Shown in pieces: positions 1 to 6,032 of a stretch of 9,662 nucleotides of DNA. The stretch spans positions 1 to 9,662 of the forward strand of contig NZ_DATFIP010000085.1 of the NCBI RefSeq assembly GCF_035270045.1. Reading direction: 5' to 3'. The stretch's first letter is position 1. Each line of letters begins with the position of its first letter. The position numbers and the translations under genes are program-made. The notes below the pieces were generated by a model. It saw nothing but the letters and a program-made list of their open reading frames with translations, was not told the DNA's origin and ran no database searches. The DNA comes from Salibaculum sp035270045. GTDB lineage: Bacteria > Pseudomonadota > Alphaproteobacteria > Rhodobacterales > Rhodobacteraceae.

Positions 1-1
1 G

Positions 2-112
2 GCGAAGCGGCTGAAGGCGCTCGAGGATGAGAACGCGAAGCTCAAGAAGCTGCTGGCCGAGCAGATGCCCGACCTCGCCGCGATGAAGGAGCTGGTTTCA
101 AAAAAGTGGTGA
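2..112 (+). CDS. IS3-family transposase orfA, C-terminal end (partial)
   Basis: The frame starting at base 2 is open from the window edge and ends with TGA at 110-112, giving 36 residues. They form a charged heptad-like helix (LKALEDEN, AKLKKLLAEQ) ending in LVSKKW. This matches the leucine-zipper tail of OrfA in IS3-family elements, which drives oligomerisation; the N-terminal helix-turn-helix lies outside the window. The stop lies just past an A-AAA-AAG heptamer where ribosomes would shift to the -1 frame to make OrfAB. The product here would not be a working transposase because orfB is cut short. Confidence 0.8.
   Translation, partial: AKRLKALEDENAKLKKLLAEQMPDLAAMKELVSKKW
100..106 (+). 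promoter_or_regulatory. Programmed -1 frameshift heptamer
   Basis: A AAA AAG occurs in the zero frame of orfA (TCA AAA AAG TGG TGA). Slipping back one base after the AAG codon joins ...VSKK to VVTPAVKREAV, which is exactly the orfB reading frame. This is the standard recoding signal that makes OrfAB in IS3-family elements. It is intact although the fusion product would now end after 44 more codons. Confidence 0.75.
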
Positions 113-237
113 CGCCTGCCGTGAAGCGCGAGGCGGTCGCGCATCTGAAGGCCCTGTTCGGGCTTTCGGAACGGCGGGCGTGCCGGATTGCAGGGGCGGA
201 TCGCAAGATGGTCCGCTACCGCGCCTCCACTCGTTGA
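106..237 (+). pseudogene. IS3-family transposase orfB, 5' fragment
   Basis: In the -1 frame relative to orfA, 43 residues plus a TGA stop are readable, including VTPAVKREAVAHLKALFGLS, SERRAC and GADRKMVRYR. These belong to the start of IS407-type OrfB, just before the HTH_21 and rve/DDE integrase parts. A full OrfB is about 270-280 residues, so over 80 percent is gone and no catalytic Asp or Glu remains. The reading frame stops right after YRASTR, where intact relatives continue with a PDD-like sequence. The breakpoint is therefore probably at about 230-237. Confidence 0.75.
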
Positions 238-253
238 CGGATAGGCGTGCTTG

Positions 254-323
254 AATGACCAAGGGTCTCTGGCTCGTCTGAATCGTCCTCAAGGTCATTG
301 ACTAGGGTTGGATCTACCCTTGG
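254..323. repeat. Nested inverted repeats downstream of the regulator gene
   Basis: The 121 bases between the IS remnant and the regulator stop codon hold no gene. They contain three perfect inverted-repeat pairs: AATGACC (254-260) with GGTCATT (293-299); CCAAGGGT (259-266) with ACCCTTGG (316-323); and AGGGT (304-308) with ACCCT (316-320). The last could form a 5-bp hairpin with a 7-base loop. The pairs share bases, so they are alternatives and not one structure. They lie where a terminator for the minus-strand regulator would be, but no T-run follows. They could equally be remains of an element end. Confidence 0.35.
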
Positions 324-358
324 ACGATCCTCGACGACTACAGACGCTACTTCGGTGC

Positions 359-1072
359 CTAGCGAAGCAAAGCGGCGCGGAGACTAGTCTCTTGGTCCCG
401 CGGTTCTACGAGCCTGAGAGCCCCTTCGATGCTGCCGAGATGCTGCACCATCAGCGCTTCCGCTTCTTCGGTCTCACCCTCCATCAGCAGTTCAACCAGC
501 CTAACGTGCTCATCGTGCCAGCAGTCGAGCGCCTGATTGTTGCCGAAGAGTTGGGTGATGAGCGATGTGCGCGCCACGAGGCGGCAGACGAGACGCCTGA
601 TCTCGGAGTTGCCGCACTCGTCGGCAAGCAGAATATGGAAATCGCCCGAATGATGAATGCGCGCGCGATCCTGAGTGTCTTGTACCCTGCTGTCCTCTGC
701 TCCGAGCGATGCTACCATCCGATGGTGGGCCTGGCTGGTTATGCGACCGCTGAGCAGCTTCACGACCTGGACCTCAACGAGGCGTCGCAGATCGAATACG
801 TCTCGGGCATCCTGAGCCGTTGGCCGCGCTACTCGAGCGCCTCTGTTCCGTTCGATCGTAACCACGCCCTCGGCCTCGAGGCGAACGAGGACGCGCTCGA
901 TGCTGCGCCTCGACGTTCCGTAGATGCTGCACAGTTCGGCCTCTGTTAGGCGGGTGCCCGGCGGCAGGCGCTGGTCGATCACGGCGGATAGGATCGAATC
1001 GTAGATCGCCACGTCGTCCAAGGCGGGCGACTTCTTGTAGCCAATCTTCCCAAGAGCGTCCTGCGCCGACAT
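359..1072 (-). CDS. GntR-family (FadR subfamily, FCD domain) transcriptional regulator
   Basis: This is a ligand-responsive DNA-binding regulator, probably controlling the divergent transporter/amidohydrolase operon and itself. From the ATG at 1072 it has 237 residues, normal for the FadR subfamily. The N-terminal winged helix (about residues 21-83) shows PPGTRLTEAELCSIYGTSRR followed by IERVLVRLEAEGVVTIERN, the typical GntR wing and recognition helix. The rest is the all-helical FCD effector domain with GDFHILLADECGN, then DEHVRLVELLMEGETEEAEA and a late His (VQHLG). Those His residues match usual metal/ligand positions. The Asp normally four residues before the FH motif is a Ser here, as I recall for a subgroup of this family. 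An in-frame GTG at 1102 would add 10 residues. I prefer the ATG because the best -10 candidate (1089-1094) lies inside that extension and a GAG is well spaced from the ATG. The ligand is unknown. Confidence 0.9.
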   Translation of the reverse strand: MSAQDALGKIGYKKSPALDDVAIYDSILSAVIDQRLPPGTRLTEAELCSIYGTSRRSIERVLVRLEAEGVVTIERNRGARVARPTAQDARDVFDLRRLVEVQVVKLLSGRITSQAHHRMVASLGAEDSRVQDTQDRARIHHSGDFHILLADECGNSEIRRLVCRLVARTSLITQLFGNNQALDCWHDEHVRLVELLMEGETEEAEALMVQHLGSIEGALRLVEPRDQETSLRAALLR

Positions 1073-1088
1073 TCTCTTGCTCAATCCA

Positions 1089-1117
1089 TCTGTATTTTGC
1101 ACAATTTTTGCTCACAA
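1089..1117 (-). promoter_or_regulatory. Candidate promoter of the GntR regulator gene
   Basis: Read on the minus strand, TTGTGA (1117-1112) is followed after 17 bases by TACAGA (1094-1089). The -35 falls inside the left arm of the palindrome at 1108-1128, consistent with autoregulation. A start about 7 bases further on gives a very short leader before the ATG at 1072. The -10 is a weak match, so this is a reading by eye only. Confidence 0.4.
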
Positions 1118-1128
1118 ATTGTGTGCAA
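1108..1128. promoter_or_regulatory. Palindromic operator, likely GntR binding site
   Basis: A 21-bp palindrome is centred on A1118. Its inner arms are CACAA (1113-1117) and TTGTG (1119-1123), and its outer arms are TTGC (1108-1111) and GCAA (1125-1128). One mismatched pair (T1112/T1124) separates inner from outer arms, so 9 of 10 pairs match. A further half-site-like TTGCACA lies at 1097-1103. It sits between a divergent GntR gene and the operon that gene probably controls. The symmetry and size suit a dimeric winged-helix regulator. It overlaps the predicted -35 elements of both promoters, which predicts repression of both. Confidence 0.7.
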
Positions 1129-1148
1129 TCTGGATTTTTTCATAGTTT
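1119..1148 (+). promoter_or_regulatory. Candidate promoter of the transporter operon
   Basis: TTGTGT (1119-1124) is followed after 18 bases by TAGTTT (1143-1148). The -35 is the right arm of the palindromic operator. This would give a leader of about 75 bases before the ATG at 1229. Both hexamers are only moderate matches, and the AT-rich stretch 1131-1162 offers other -10 choices. Confidence 0.35.
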
Positions 1149-1228
1149 TACAGTTATTTGTTAGACCTAGACGCAGGAGGCATGAACAGAGTCTTGGCAG
1201 GAACAATACATGCAGTCGAGGGAAAACC

Positions 1229-2245
1229 ATGAAAACGTTCAGATATATGCTCCTGGCCGCTGCGGTCATGGCTCCGGTCGCAGGCACCGTCCATGCTCAA
1301 GCAGAGGTCAAGGTTACCATGCCATGGGTCTTCCAGGGGCCAGACTCCTTCATGCTCGTCGCCGCAGACAAGGGGTATTATGAGGAGGAAGGCCTGTCGG
1401 TGACCATCGATGCCGGCCGCGGCTCGGTTGATGCGATCGGAAAGGTGGCGTCCGGCGCCTACGAATTCGGCTTCGCGGATCTCAGCAACCTCATCCAGTT
1501 CGCGGCGGAAAACGGCGAAAGCGCTCCCGTCTCCATCATGATGGTCTACGACGAAGGTCCGTTCTCGATCTTCACCATGGGCGACAGCGGAATCGAGAGC
1601 CCCGCAGACATGGAGGGTCACAGCCTCGGTTCTCCGGCTTTCGACGCAAGCTTCAAGCTCTTTCCCGCCTTCGCCTCTCAGACAGGAATTGATGAAAGCA
1701 AGGTCGAGCGGGTGAACATGGACGGGAAACTGCGAGAAACGATGTTGCTGCGGGGCGACGTCGACATGATCAGCGGCCACTACTACTCATCGTATATCGA
1801 TCTTCTCAAGCGCGGCGCGAAGCCCGAGGACCTCAGGTCGTTTCTGTTTTCCGATTTCGGAATGGATTTCTACGGCAACGCGGTCATCGTTTCCCGGTCC
1901 CTCGCGGAAGAGAATCCCGATCTGGTGAAGGGTTTCCTTCGCGCTACGGCCCGCGGCATTCAGGATGTCATGGCGGACCCGCAAGTGGGCGTTGCGGCAG
2001 CCAAGGCACGCGACGGCCTGCTGGACGAAGAGGCCGAACTCGCACGGCTCGAACTCGCTCTGGAGACGCTGATCGTCACGGACTATACGCGGTCTGCGGG
2101 ATTCGGTGATGTCGACATTGAAAAGCTCTCGAATTCCATCAAGCAGTTGTCGGGCGTGTTCAACTTCGAAGCCGACCCCGAGCCGACGCTCATCTTCGAC
2201 AGCTCGTTCCTGCCGGACGCCGAACTTCGGCAAATCCCGAATTGA
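1229..2245 (+). CDS. ABC transporter substrate-binding protein, NMT1/THI5-like
   Basis: This is the periplasmic solute-binding component of the importer whose ATPase and permease lie at 4418-5976. The 338-residue protein starts with a Sec signal peptide (MKTFRYMLLAAAVMAPVAGT, predicted cleavage after VHA at residue 23). The mature part has NMT1/THI5 and SsuA/TauA-type features: VFQGPDSFMLVAADKGYYEEEGL near the start, then GSVDAIGKVASGAYEFGFAD and a late LVKGFLRATARGIQD. Relatives bind nitrate, alkanesulfonates, riboflavin or pyrimidine precursors, so the family does not fix the ligand. The dihydroorotase-like neighbour points to a pyrimidine or other cyclic-amide compound. GAGGG (1218-1222) is spaced 6 bases from this ATG, and the signal peptide begins here. 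An in-frame upstream extension to 1097 would put 44 non-signal residues in front and run through the operator, so it was not chosen. It is the first gene of the operon and its stop overlaps the next start. Confidence 0.92.
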   Translation: MKTFRYMLLAAAVMAPVAGTVHAQAEVKVTMPWVFQGPDSFMLVAADKGYYEEEGLSVTIDAGRGSVDAIGKVASGAYEFGFADLSNLIQFAAENGESAPVSIMMVYDEGPFSIFTMGDSGIESPADMEGHSLGSPAFDASFKLFPAFASQTGIDESKVERVNMDGKLRETMLLRGDVDMISGHYYSSYIDLLKRGAKPEDLRSFLFSDFGMDFYGNAVIVSRSLAEENPDLVKGFLRATARGIQDVMADPQVGVAAAKARDGLLDEEAELARLELALETLIVTDYTRSAGFGDVDIEKLSNSIKQLSGVFNFEADPEPTLIFDSSFLPDAELRQIPN

Positions 2246-3618
2246 ATTCCGAAGGATCCTCGCAGGTCGTAACGCGCGGCACCGTGGTCTCTCACCGCGG
2301 TGTCGCCGAACTCGACATCTTGATCCGGGACGGCCGGTTTGCGGGCGTCGGGCCGCCGGGCTCGCTCGTGTCGAAGGTGTCGGCCGACCATGTAGTCGAC
2401 GCACGGGGCCTTCACGTTCTGCCCGGCGTCATCGACAGCCACGTGCACTTCAGGGAACCCGGCGGAGAACGGACCGAGGACTTCGAAAGCGGCTCGCGCG
2501 GCGCGGCTCTCGGTGGCGTTACCTGTGTCTTCGACATGCCGAACACGCAGCCGGCCGTCCTCACCCAACCCGACCTCGAAGCAAAGATGAATCTCGTGGG
2601 GCGTCACGCCTGGTGCGATTTCGGACTCTATGTCGGCTCAGACGGCGAGAACCTCGACGACCTGATCAAGATGGAAAGAACTCCGGGCGTCTGTGGCGTC
2701 AAGGTCTTCATGGGATCCTCTACCTCCGATCTCGTGATCAGGCGACAGGATGCGCTCGGCGGCATAATGGCCTCCGGACGCCGCGTGGTGTCGGTCCATG
2801 CCGAGGACGAGGATCGCATCGAGGCGCGTCGCCCGATGACCTCGGGTTCCGACGTCTTCATCCATGGCGAGTGGCGCGACGTCGAAAGCGCGGTCGCGGC
2901 GACGAAGCGCGCGATAGCGGAAGCGCGAAGGTACAATCGCAGGCTTCATATCCTGCACGTTTCCACCGCCGAGGAAATCGCGATCATAGCGGCAAACCGC
3001 GATCTGGTGACCTGCGAAGTGCTCCCGCAGCACCTCATCTTCGCCGCGCCGGACTGCTACCGAGACCACGGAACACTGGTTCAGCAGAACCCGCCCATTC
3101 GAGAGGCCCGACATCGCGAAGCGCTGAGGCGGGCGGTTCGCGACGGGGTCGTCGACGTGATCGGCTCCGATCACGGGCCGCATCTGCTCGAAGACAAGGC
3201 AAAGCCTTACCCAAGCCGGCATTCGGGAATGCCCGGAACCCAGACGCTCGTGCCCTTGCTTCTGGACATGGTGTCGAAGGGAGAACTTCTGTTGCCGCAC
3301 GTCGTGGACTTGCTCTGCGCGGGGCCGGCACGGGTCTTCAACCTGGCTTGCAAAGGACGGATCGCCGTCGGTGGCGATGCCGATCTCACTTTCGTCGACC
3401 TTGACCGCAAAGTCAGGGTCAGCAATTCCATGGTCGCATCGAAATGCGGTTGGACCGTCTATGATGGGCACGAGCTTACCGGCTGGCCGGTCGGCGCGAT
3501 GCTGCGCGGCGCCATGATCATGCGGGACGGGCAACTCATTGGAAGCCCCCGTGGAAAGCGCGCCCGTTTCATCGAAACAGCCGCTTGGTGCCCTGAACCG
3601 GAAGTCTCCTGTCAATGA
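2242..3618 (+). CDS. Dihydroorotase-like cyclic amidohydrolase
   Basis: This is a metal-dependent amidohydrolase predicted to open a cyclic amide ring in the cytoplasm, with dihydroorotate to carbamoyl-aspartate as the family reference reaction. It has 458 residues, usual for type I dihydroorotases. Metal and catalytic positions are all present: H67 and H69 (DSHVHFREPG), K154 for carboxylation (GVKVFMGSSTSDL), H186 (VHAED), H239 (LHILHVST) and D310 (GSDHGPH). R71 in FREPG and N101 in MPNTQP are the substrate-carboxylate residues of dihydroorotases; allantoinases usually have Asn in place of this Arg. HSGMPGTQT near residue 327 is also dihydroorotase-like. The usual SDHAPH reads SDHGPH. The likely start is TTG at 2242, overlapping the previous stop; GTG at 2284 is a shorter alternative that would cut into the first beta-strand. 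Its place inside an importer operon suggests catabolism of an imported compound and not pyrimidine synthesis. Allantoinase or hydantoinase activity is not excluded. Confidence 0.88.
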   Translation: MNSEGSSQVVTRGTVVSHRGVAELDILIRDGRFAGVGPPGSLVSKVSADHVVDARGLHVLPGVIDSHVHFREPGGERTEDFESGSRGAALGGVTCVFDMPNTQPAVLTQPDLEAKMNLVGRHAWCDFGLYVGSDGENLDDLIKMERTPGVCGVKVFMGSSTSDLVIRRQDALGGIMASGRRVVSVHAEDEDRIEARRPMTSGSDVFIHGEWRDVESAVAATKRAIAEARRYNRRLHILHVSTAEEIAIIAANRDLVTCEVLPQHLIFAAPDCYRDHGTLVQQNPPIREARHREALRRAVRDGVVDVIGSDHGPHLLEDKAKPYPSRHSGMPGTQTLVPLLLDMVSKGELLLPHVVDLLCAGPARVFNLACKGRIAVGGDADLTFVDLDRKVRVSNSMVASKCGWTVYDGHELTGWPVGAMLRGAMIMRDGQLIGSPRGKRARFIETAAWCPEPEVSCQ

Positions 3619-4421
3619 ACTCCGATGTCCAGACTCCGTCGCCTGACTGGAAACGACTATCTCCTCGGGAACTCAGGGAAGAGATGCGGGCGGGGACCTT
3701 TTCCGGTCTCACGTCAGGCCTTGCGCCGGGGTATCTCCAGGGCAATCTCATCGTCGTGCCGCAAGCCGCCGCCGACGAATTCGAGGAATTCTGCGGCGCC
3801 AATCCCCAATCCTTGCCGATCCTCGAGCGCGGCAGTCCCGGAGATCCTATGCTTGGATGCGGCGGCGAATTCGATGTCCGGACAGACCTGCCAAAATATC
3901 GGATATGGCGTGACGGGCATCCTGCGGAAGTGGTGCGGGACATGTATGACTCATGGTCCTGCGACAGCACGGCTTTCGTTCTCGGCTGCTGGTTTGCGAA
4001 CGAGGACGCGCTCGCTCGCGCCGGCATCCGCATGAGGCATATCGAGCTCGGTATCCAAGGATCCCTCTTCCGCACCAACATTCCTTCGCGTTCGGTTGGG
4101 CGATTTTCGAGCCATGTGGTCGCCTCAATGCGTCCGTTCGCAAAAGGGGACGTAAAACGCGTCGCCGAGATATCCCGGGCTTTGCCGAAGGCGCATGGCG
4201 CCCCCATACACATCGGAGATCCCGGCTGTATCGGAATCGGAAATCTCGGCGTCCCGGATTTCGGGGAGCCGATTCCACCGCTGCAGGGGGAAACACCCAT
4301 GTTCTGGGCCTGCGGCCTGACCGGTCAGGACGCTGTTGCAGCGTCGGGGATACCGCTTTTCGTCACCCACGAACCAGGACACATGGCCGTGACGGACATA
4401 CCCGTGGAGCCCGAAACATGA
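3615..4421 (+). CDS. DUF1445/YcsI-family protein (putative hydro-lyase, D-glutamate cyclase family)
   Basis: A 268-residue cytoplasmic protein covering the whole DUF1445 domain. Recognisable blocks are GLAPGYLQGNLIVVP (about 35-49), the FDVRTDLPKYR block (86-96), FVLGCWFANEDAL (121-133), RHIELGIQGSLFRTNIPS (141-158), GRFSSHVVASMRP (162-174), HGAPIHIGDPGCIGI (194-208), MFWACGLTGQDA (229-240) and FVTHEPGHMAVTD (249-261). Conserved Cys, His and Asp in these blocks are probably the active site, but I know no catalytic assignment for bacterial members. A related domain occurs in animal D-glutamate cyclase, which forms 5-oxoproline. In Bacillus subtilis, ycsI lies beside the 5-oxoprolinase (kip/pxp) genes. 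Those facts hint at a cyclic amide with a ring carboxylate, like the neighbouring amidohydrolase substrate; this is inference. Start and stop each overlap the adjacent gene through ATGA. Confidence 0.88.
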   Translation: MNSDVQTPSPDWKRLSPRELREEMRAGTFSGLTSGLAPGYLQGNLIVVPQAAADEFEEFCGANPQSLPILERGSPGDPMLGCGGEFDVRTDLPKYRIWRDGHPAEVVRDMYDSWSCDSTAFVLGCWFANEDALARAGIRMRHIELGIQGSLFRTNIPSRSVGRFSSHVVASMRPFAKGDVKRVAEISRALPKAHGAPIHIGDPGCIGIGNLGVPDFGEPIPPLQGETPMFWACGLTGQDAVAASGIPLFVTHEPGHMAVTDIPVEPET

Positions 4422-5209
4422 ACGCACTCATCGAACTCAAGAGCGTGGGAATGGTGTTCGACACCGGCAAGGAGCAGATACGCGCGCTCGAAGCGACGGA
4501 TCTTTCCATCGACGAGGGGCACTTCCTTGCGGTCGTAGGTCCCTCCGGCTGCGGAAAATCCACGCTCATGCGGCTGCTTACCGGTTTGACCCGCGCGAGC
4601 GAGGGCGAAATCCGCATCGGCGATGTCACGCTCGACGGTCCTGCGCGCGATGTCGGAATGGCTTTCCAGAACGCTTCGCTCATGCCCTGGCGAACCACGC
4701 TCGATAATGTTCTCGTTTCCTTTGAAGTTTCTCCCCATCACAGGAGAGCCTTTGCAAGGGACCGGGGACCTTTCGTCGATCAGGCGTCGTCTCTTCTTGC
4801 GGAGGTCGGGCTCTCGAAGTTCAAGGACCGGTTTCCGTGGGAACTGTCGGGTGGCATGCAACAACGGGTGAACGTCTGCCGCTCGATCGTGCACGCCCCT
4901 CGCCTTGTCATGCTCGACGAACCCTTCGGCGCCCTTGATGCATTCACCCGTGAAGCTCTCTGGGCCGTGATGCAGCGGCTCTGGATCGAGCGCGGCTTCA
5001 CCGCGGTGCTTATTACCCACGACCTGCGAGAAGCCGTCTATCTTTCCGACGAGGTCATCGTGATGAGTGCGCGCCCCGGTCGTATACTTCATCGTCAGCC
5101 GATCGATTTGCCGCGCCCGAGAAGCCTGGAAATGACTTACACGGATGCATTCCAGGGACATGTCCACATGCTGCGCGAGAAGATTCAGACCGACCAGGAG
5201 ATGTCATGA
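4418..5209 (+). CDS. ABC transporter ATP-binding protein (nitrate/sulfonate/pyrimidine-type importer)
   Basis: This is the ATPase that powers import of the ligand bound by the protein encoded at 1229. It has 263 residues with every nucleotide-binding motif intact: Walker A GPSGCGKST (41-49), Q-loop MAFQNASLMPW with Q84, signature LSGGMQQR (143-150), Walker B LVMLDE (163-168), D-loop GALD (171-174) and switch His H201 in ITHDLREA. The LMPW after the Q-loop and the DAFTRE segment are typical of the SsuB/TauB/NrtD group. The ATG at 4418 overlaps the preceding stop. The frame stays open upstream to 3953, but that part is antisense-like noise over the DUF1445 gene. The stop overlaps the permease start. 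Confidence 0.95.
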   Translation: MNALIELKSVGMVFDTGKEQIRALEATDLSIDEGHFLAVVGPSGCGKSTLMRLLTGLTRASEGEIRIGDVTLDGPARDVGMAFQNASLMPWRTTLDNVLVSFEVSPHHRRAFARDRGPFVDQASSLLAEVGLSKFKDRFPWELSGGMQQRVNVCRSIVHAPRLVMLDEPFGALDAFTREALWAVMQRLWIERGFTAVLITHDLREAVYLSDEVIVMSARPGRILHRQPIDLPRPRSLEMTYTDAFQGHVHMLREKIQTDQEMS

Positions 5210-5976
5210 CCGATCGGACCATCGAAAGACTGATGCCGTGGGCAGTCACGATCGGATTCTTCGTGGTGTGGGAGATTTGCTGCCGCCTTTTCGATCTGGA
5301 CGTGTTCATATTGCCTGCGCCGAGCGACATCTGGCGCGAAGCCATAAAATTCGCGCCTGAACTCGCCTATCACTCGGCACAGACGCTTTACACCACGCTC
5401 GCAGGGTTCGGCCTGGCGGTGGTCGTCGGTGTGGCTCTCGGAGCCGCAATCGGCTCTTCGCGGCTTGTCTACCGCGGCCTTTATCCGGTACTCATAGGTT
5501 TCAATTCGATTCCGAAGGTGGCCTTGGTCCCGATACTGGTGATCTGGTTCGGCATCGGCACGGTTCCGGCAATTCTCACGGCCTTCGTGATCTCCTTCTT
5601 TCCAATCGCCGTGAACGTTGCGACCGGTCTGGCGACCATCGAGCGCGATATGACAGACGTGCTCAGATCTCTCGGCGCCTCCCGGCGCGATATCCTGCTC
5701 AAGGTAGGATTGCCCCGTTCGATGCCATATCTTTTCGCCTCGCTCAAAGTCGCGATAACCCTGTCCTTCGTTGGTTCCGTCATCGCCGAAACGGTAGCGT
5801 CCAACAAGGGCATCGGTTACCTGATGCTTTCCGCTTCCTCGAACTACAACGTACCTCTGGTGTTCGCCGGCCTGCTGGTGCTGGCCCTGCTCGGCGTCGT
5901 GATGTACGTCGCCGCAGCCATGCTGGAGATGCGCACGAGCGCCTGGGCATTCAGAGGCAGCGACGTCGTTTCGTAA
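5206..5976 (+). CDS. ABC transporter permease (BPD_transp_1, SsuC/TauC type)
   Basis: This is the inner-membrane channel subunit and the last gene of the operon. The 256 residues give about six hydrophobic segments, with the first at about 8-28 (WAVTIGFFVVWEICC) and the others across 65-85, 95-115, 118-140, 180-195 and 216-240. The EAA-type cytoplasmic loop that docks on the ATPase reads DVLRSLGASRRDILLKVGLP (about 151-170). FNSIPKVALVPILVIWFGIG is typical of nitrate/taurine/pyrimidine importers. The ATG overlaps the ATPase stop (ATGA). Only one permease gene is present, so it presumably acts as a homodimer, as in relatives. Confidence 0.95.
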   Translation: MTDRTIERLMPWAVTIGFFVVWEICCRLFDLDVFILPAPSDIWREAIKFAPELAYHSAQTLYTTLAGFGLAVVVGVALGAAIGSSRLVYRGLYPVLIGFNSIPKVALVPILVIWFGIGTVPAILTAFVISFFPIAVNVATGLATIERDMTDVLRSLGASRRDILLKVGLPRSMPYLFASLKVAITLSFVGSVIAETVASNKGIGYLMLSASSNYNVPLVFAGLLVLALLGVVMYVAAAMLEMRTSAWAFRGSDVVS

Positions 5977-6032
5977 TTCAATTCGCTTTCTTTGGACTGC
6001 TCCGACAGCGTGGCAGCCCCAAACCAGATATT

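Larger units (their letters stand above)
1..237 (+). mobile_element. IS3-family (IS407-type) insertion sequence remnant
   Basis: The segment contains the 3' end of a transposase orfA and the first 44 codons of orfB in the -1 frame, arranged as in IS3-family elements. The element continues upstream of the window. Its catalytic DDE region is missing, because orfB similarity stops close to position 234 and a stop follows at 235. No right-hand terminal repeat of the original element is recognisable, so this is a decayed or deleted copy. The subgroup call rests on the remembered wording of the orfA C-terminus (lysine/leucine-rich coiled coil ending in SKKW) and the orfB N-terminus (VTPAVKREAV, SERRAC), not on a search. 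Confidence 0.8.

Noticed and set aside
308..949. A 213-codon plus-strand frame opposite the GntR regulator.
   Set aside because: The minus strand encodes a clear winged-helix and FCD protein. The opposite frame shows no domain and no ribosome site.
1097..1228. N-terminal extension of the binding protein.
   Set aside because: It would bury the signal peptide 44 residues in and run translation through the operator and promoter. GAGGG is well placed for the ATG at 1229.
2106..3404. A 432-codon plus-strand frame within the binding-protein and amidohydrolase genes.
   Set aside because: It is an Arg/Ser-rich product in another frame of the amidohydrolase gene, typical of a GC-rich shadow frame. 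The real frame carries every catalytic motif.
2638..3615. A 325-codon minus-strand frame opposite the amidohydrolase gene.
   Set aside because: It mirrors the coding frame, has no recognisable motifs and no ribosome site, and lies wholly inside a well-supported gene.
2242..3618. Calling the amidohydrolase a housekeeping pyrC, an allantoinase or a hydantoinase.
   Set aside because: The FREPG and MPNTQP residues favour a dihydroorotase type, but the operon context argues against a housekeeping role, so no gene symbol is given.
3953..4417. Upstream extension of the ABC ATPase frame into the DUF1445 gene.
   Set aside because: The extension is Arg-rich and unlike any ATPase. The ATG at 4418 gives a normal N-terminus and the operon's usual ATGA overlap.
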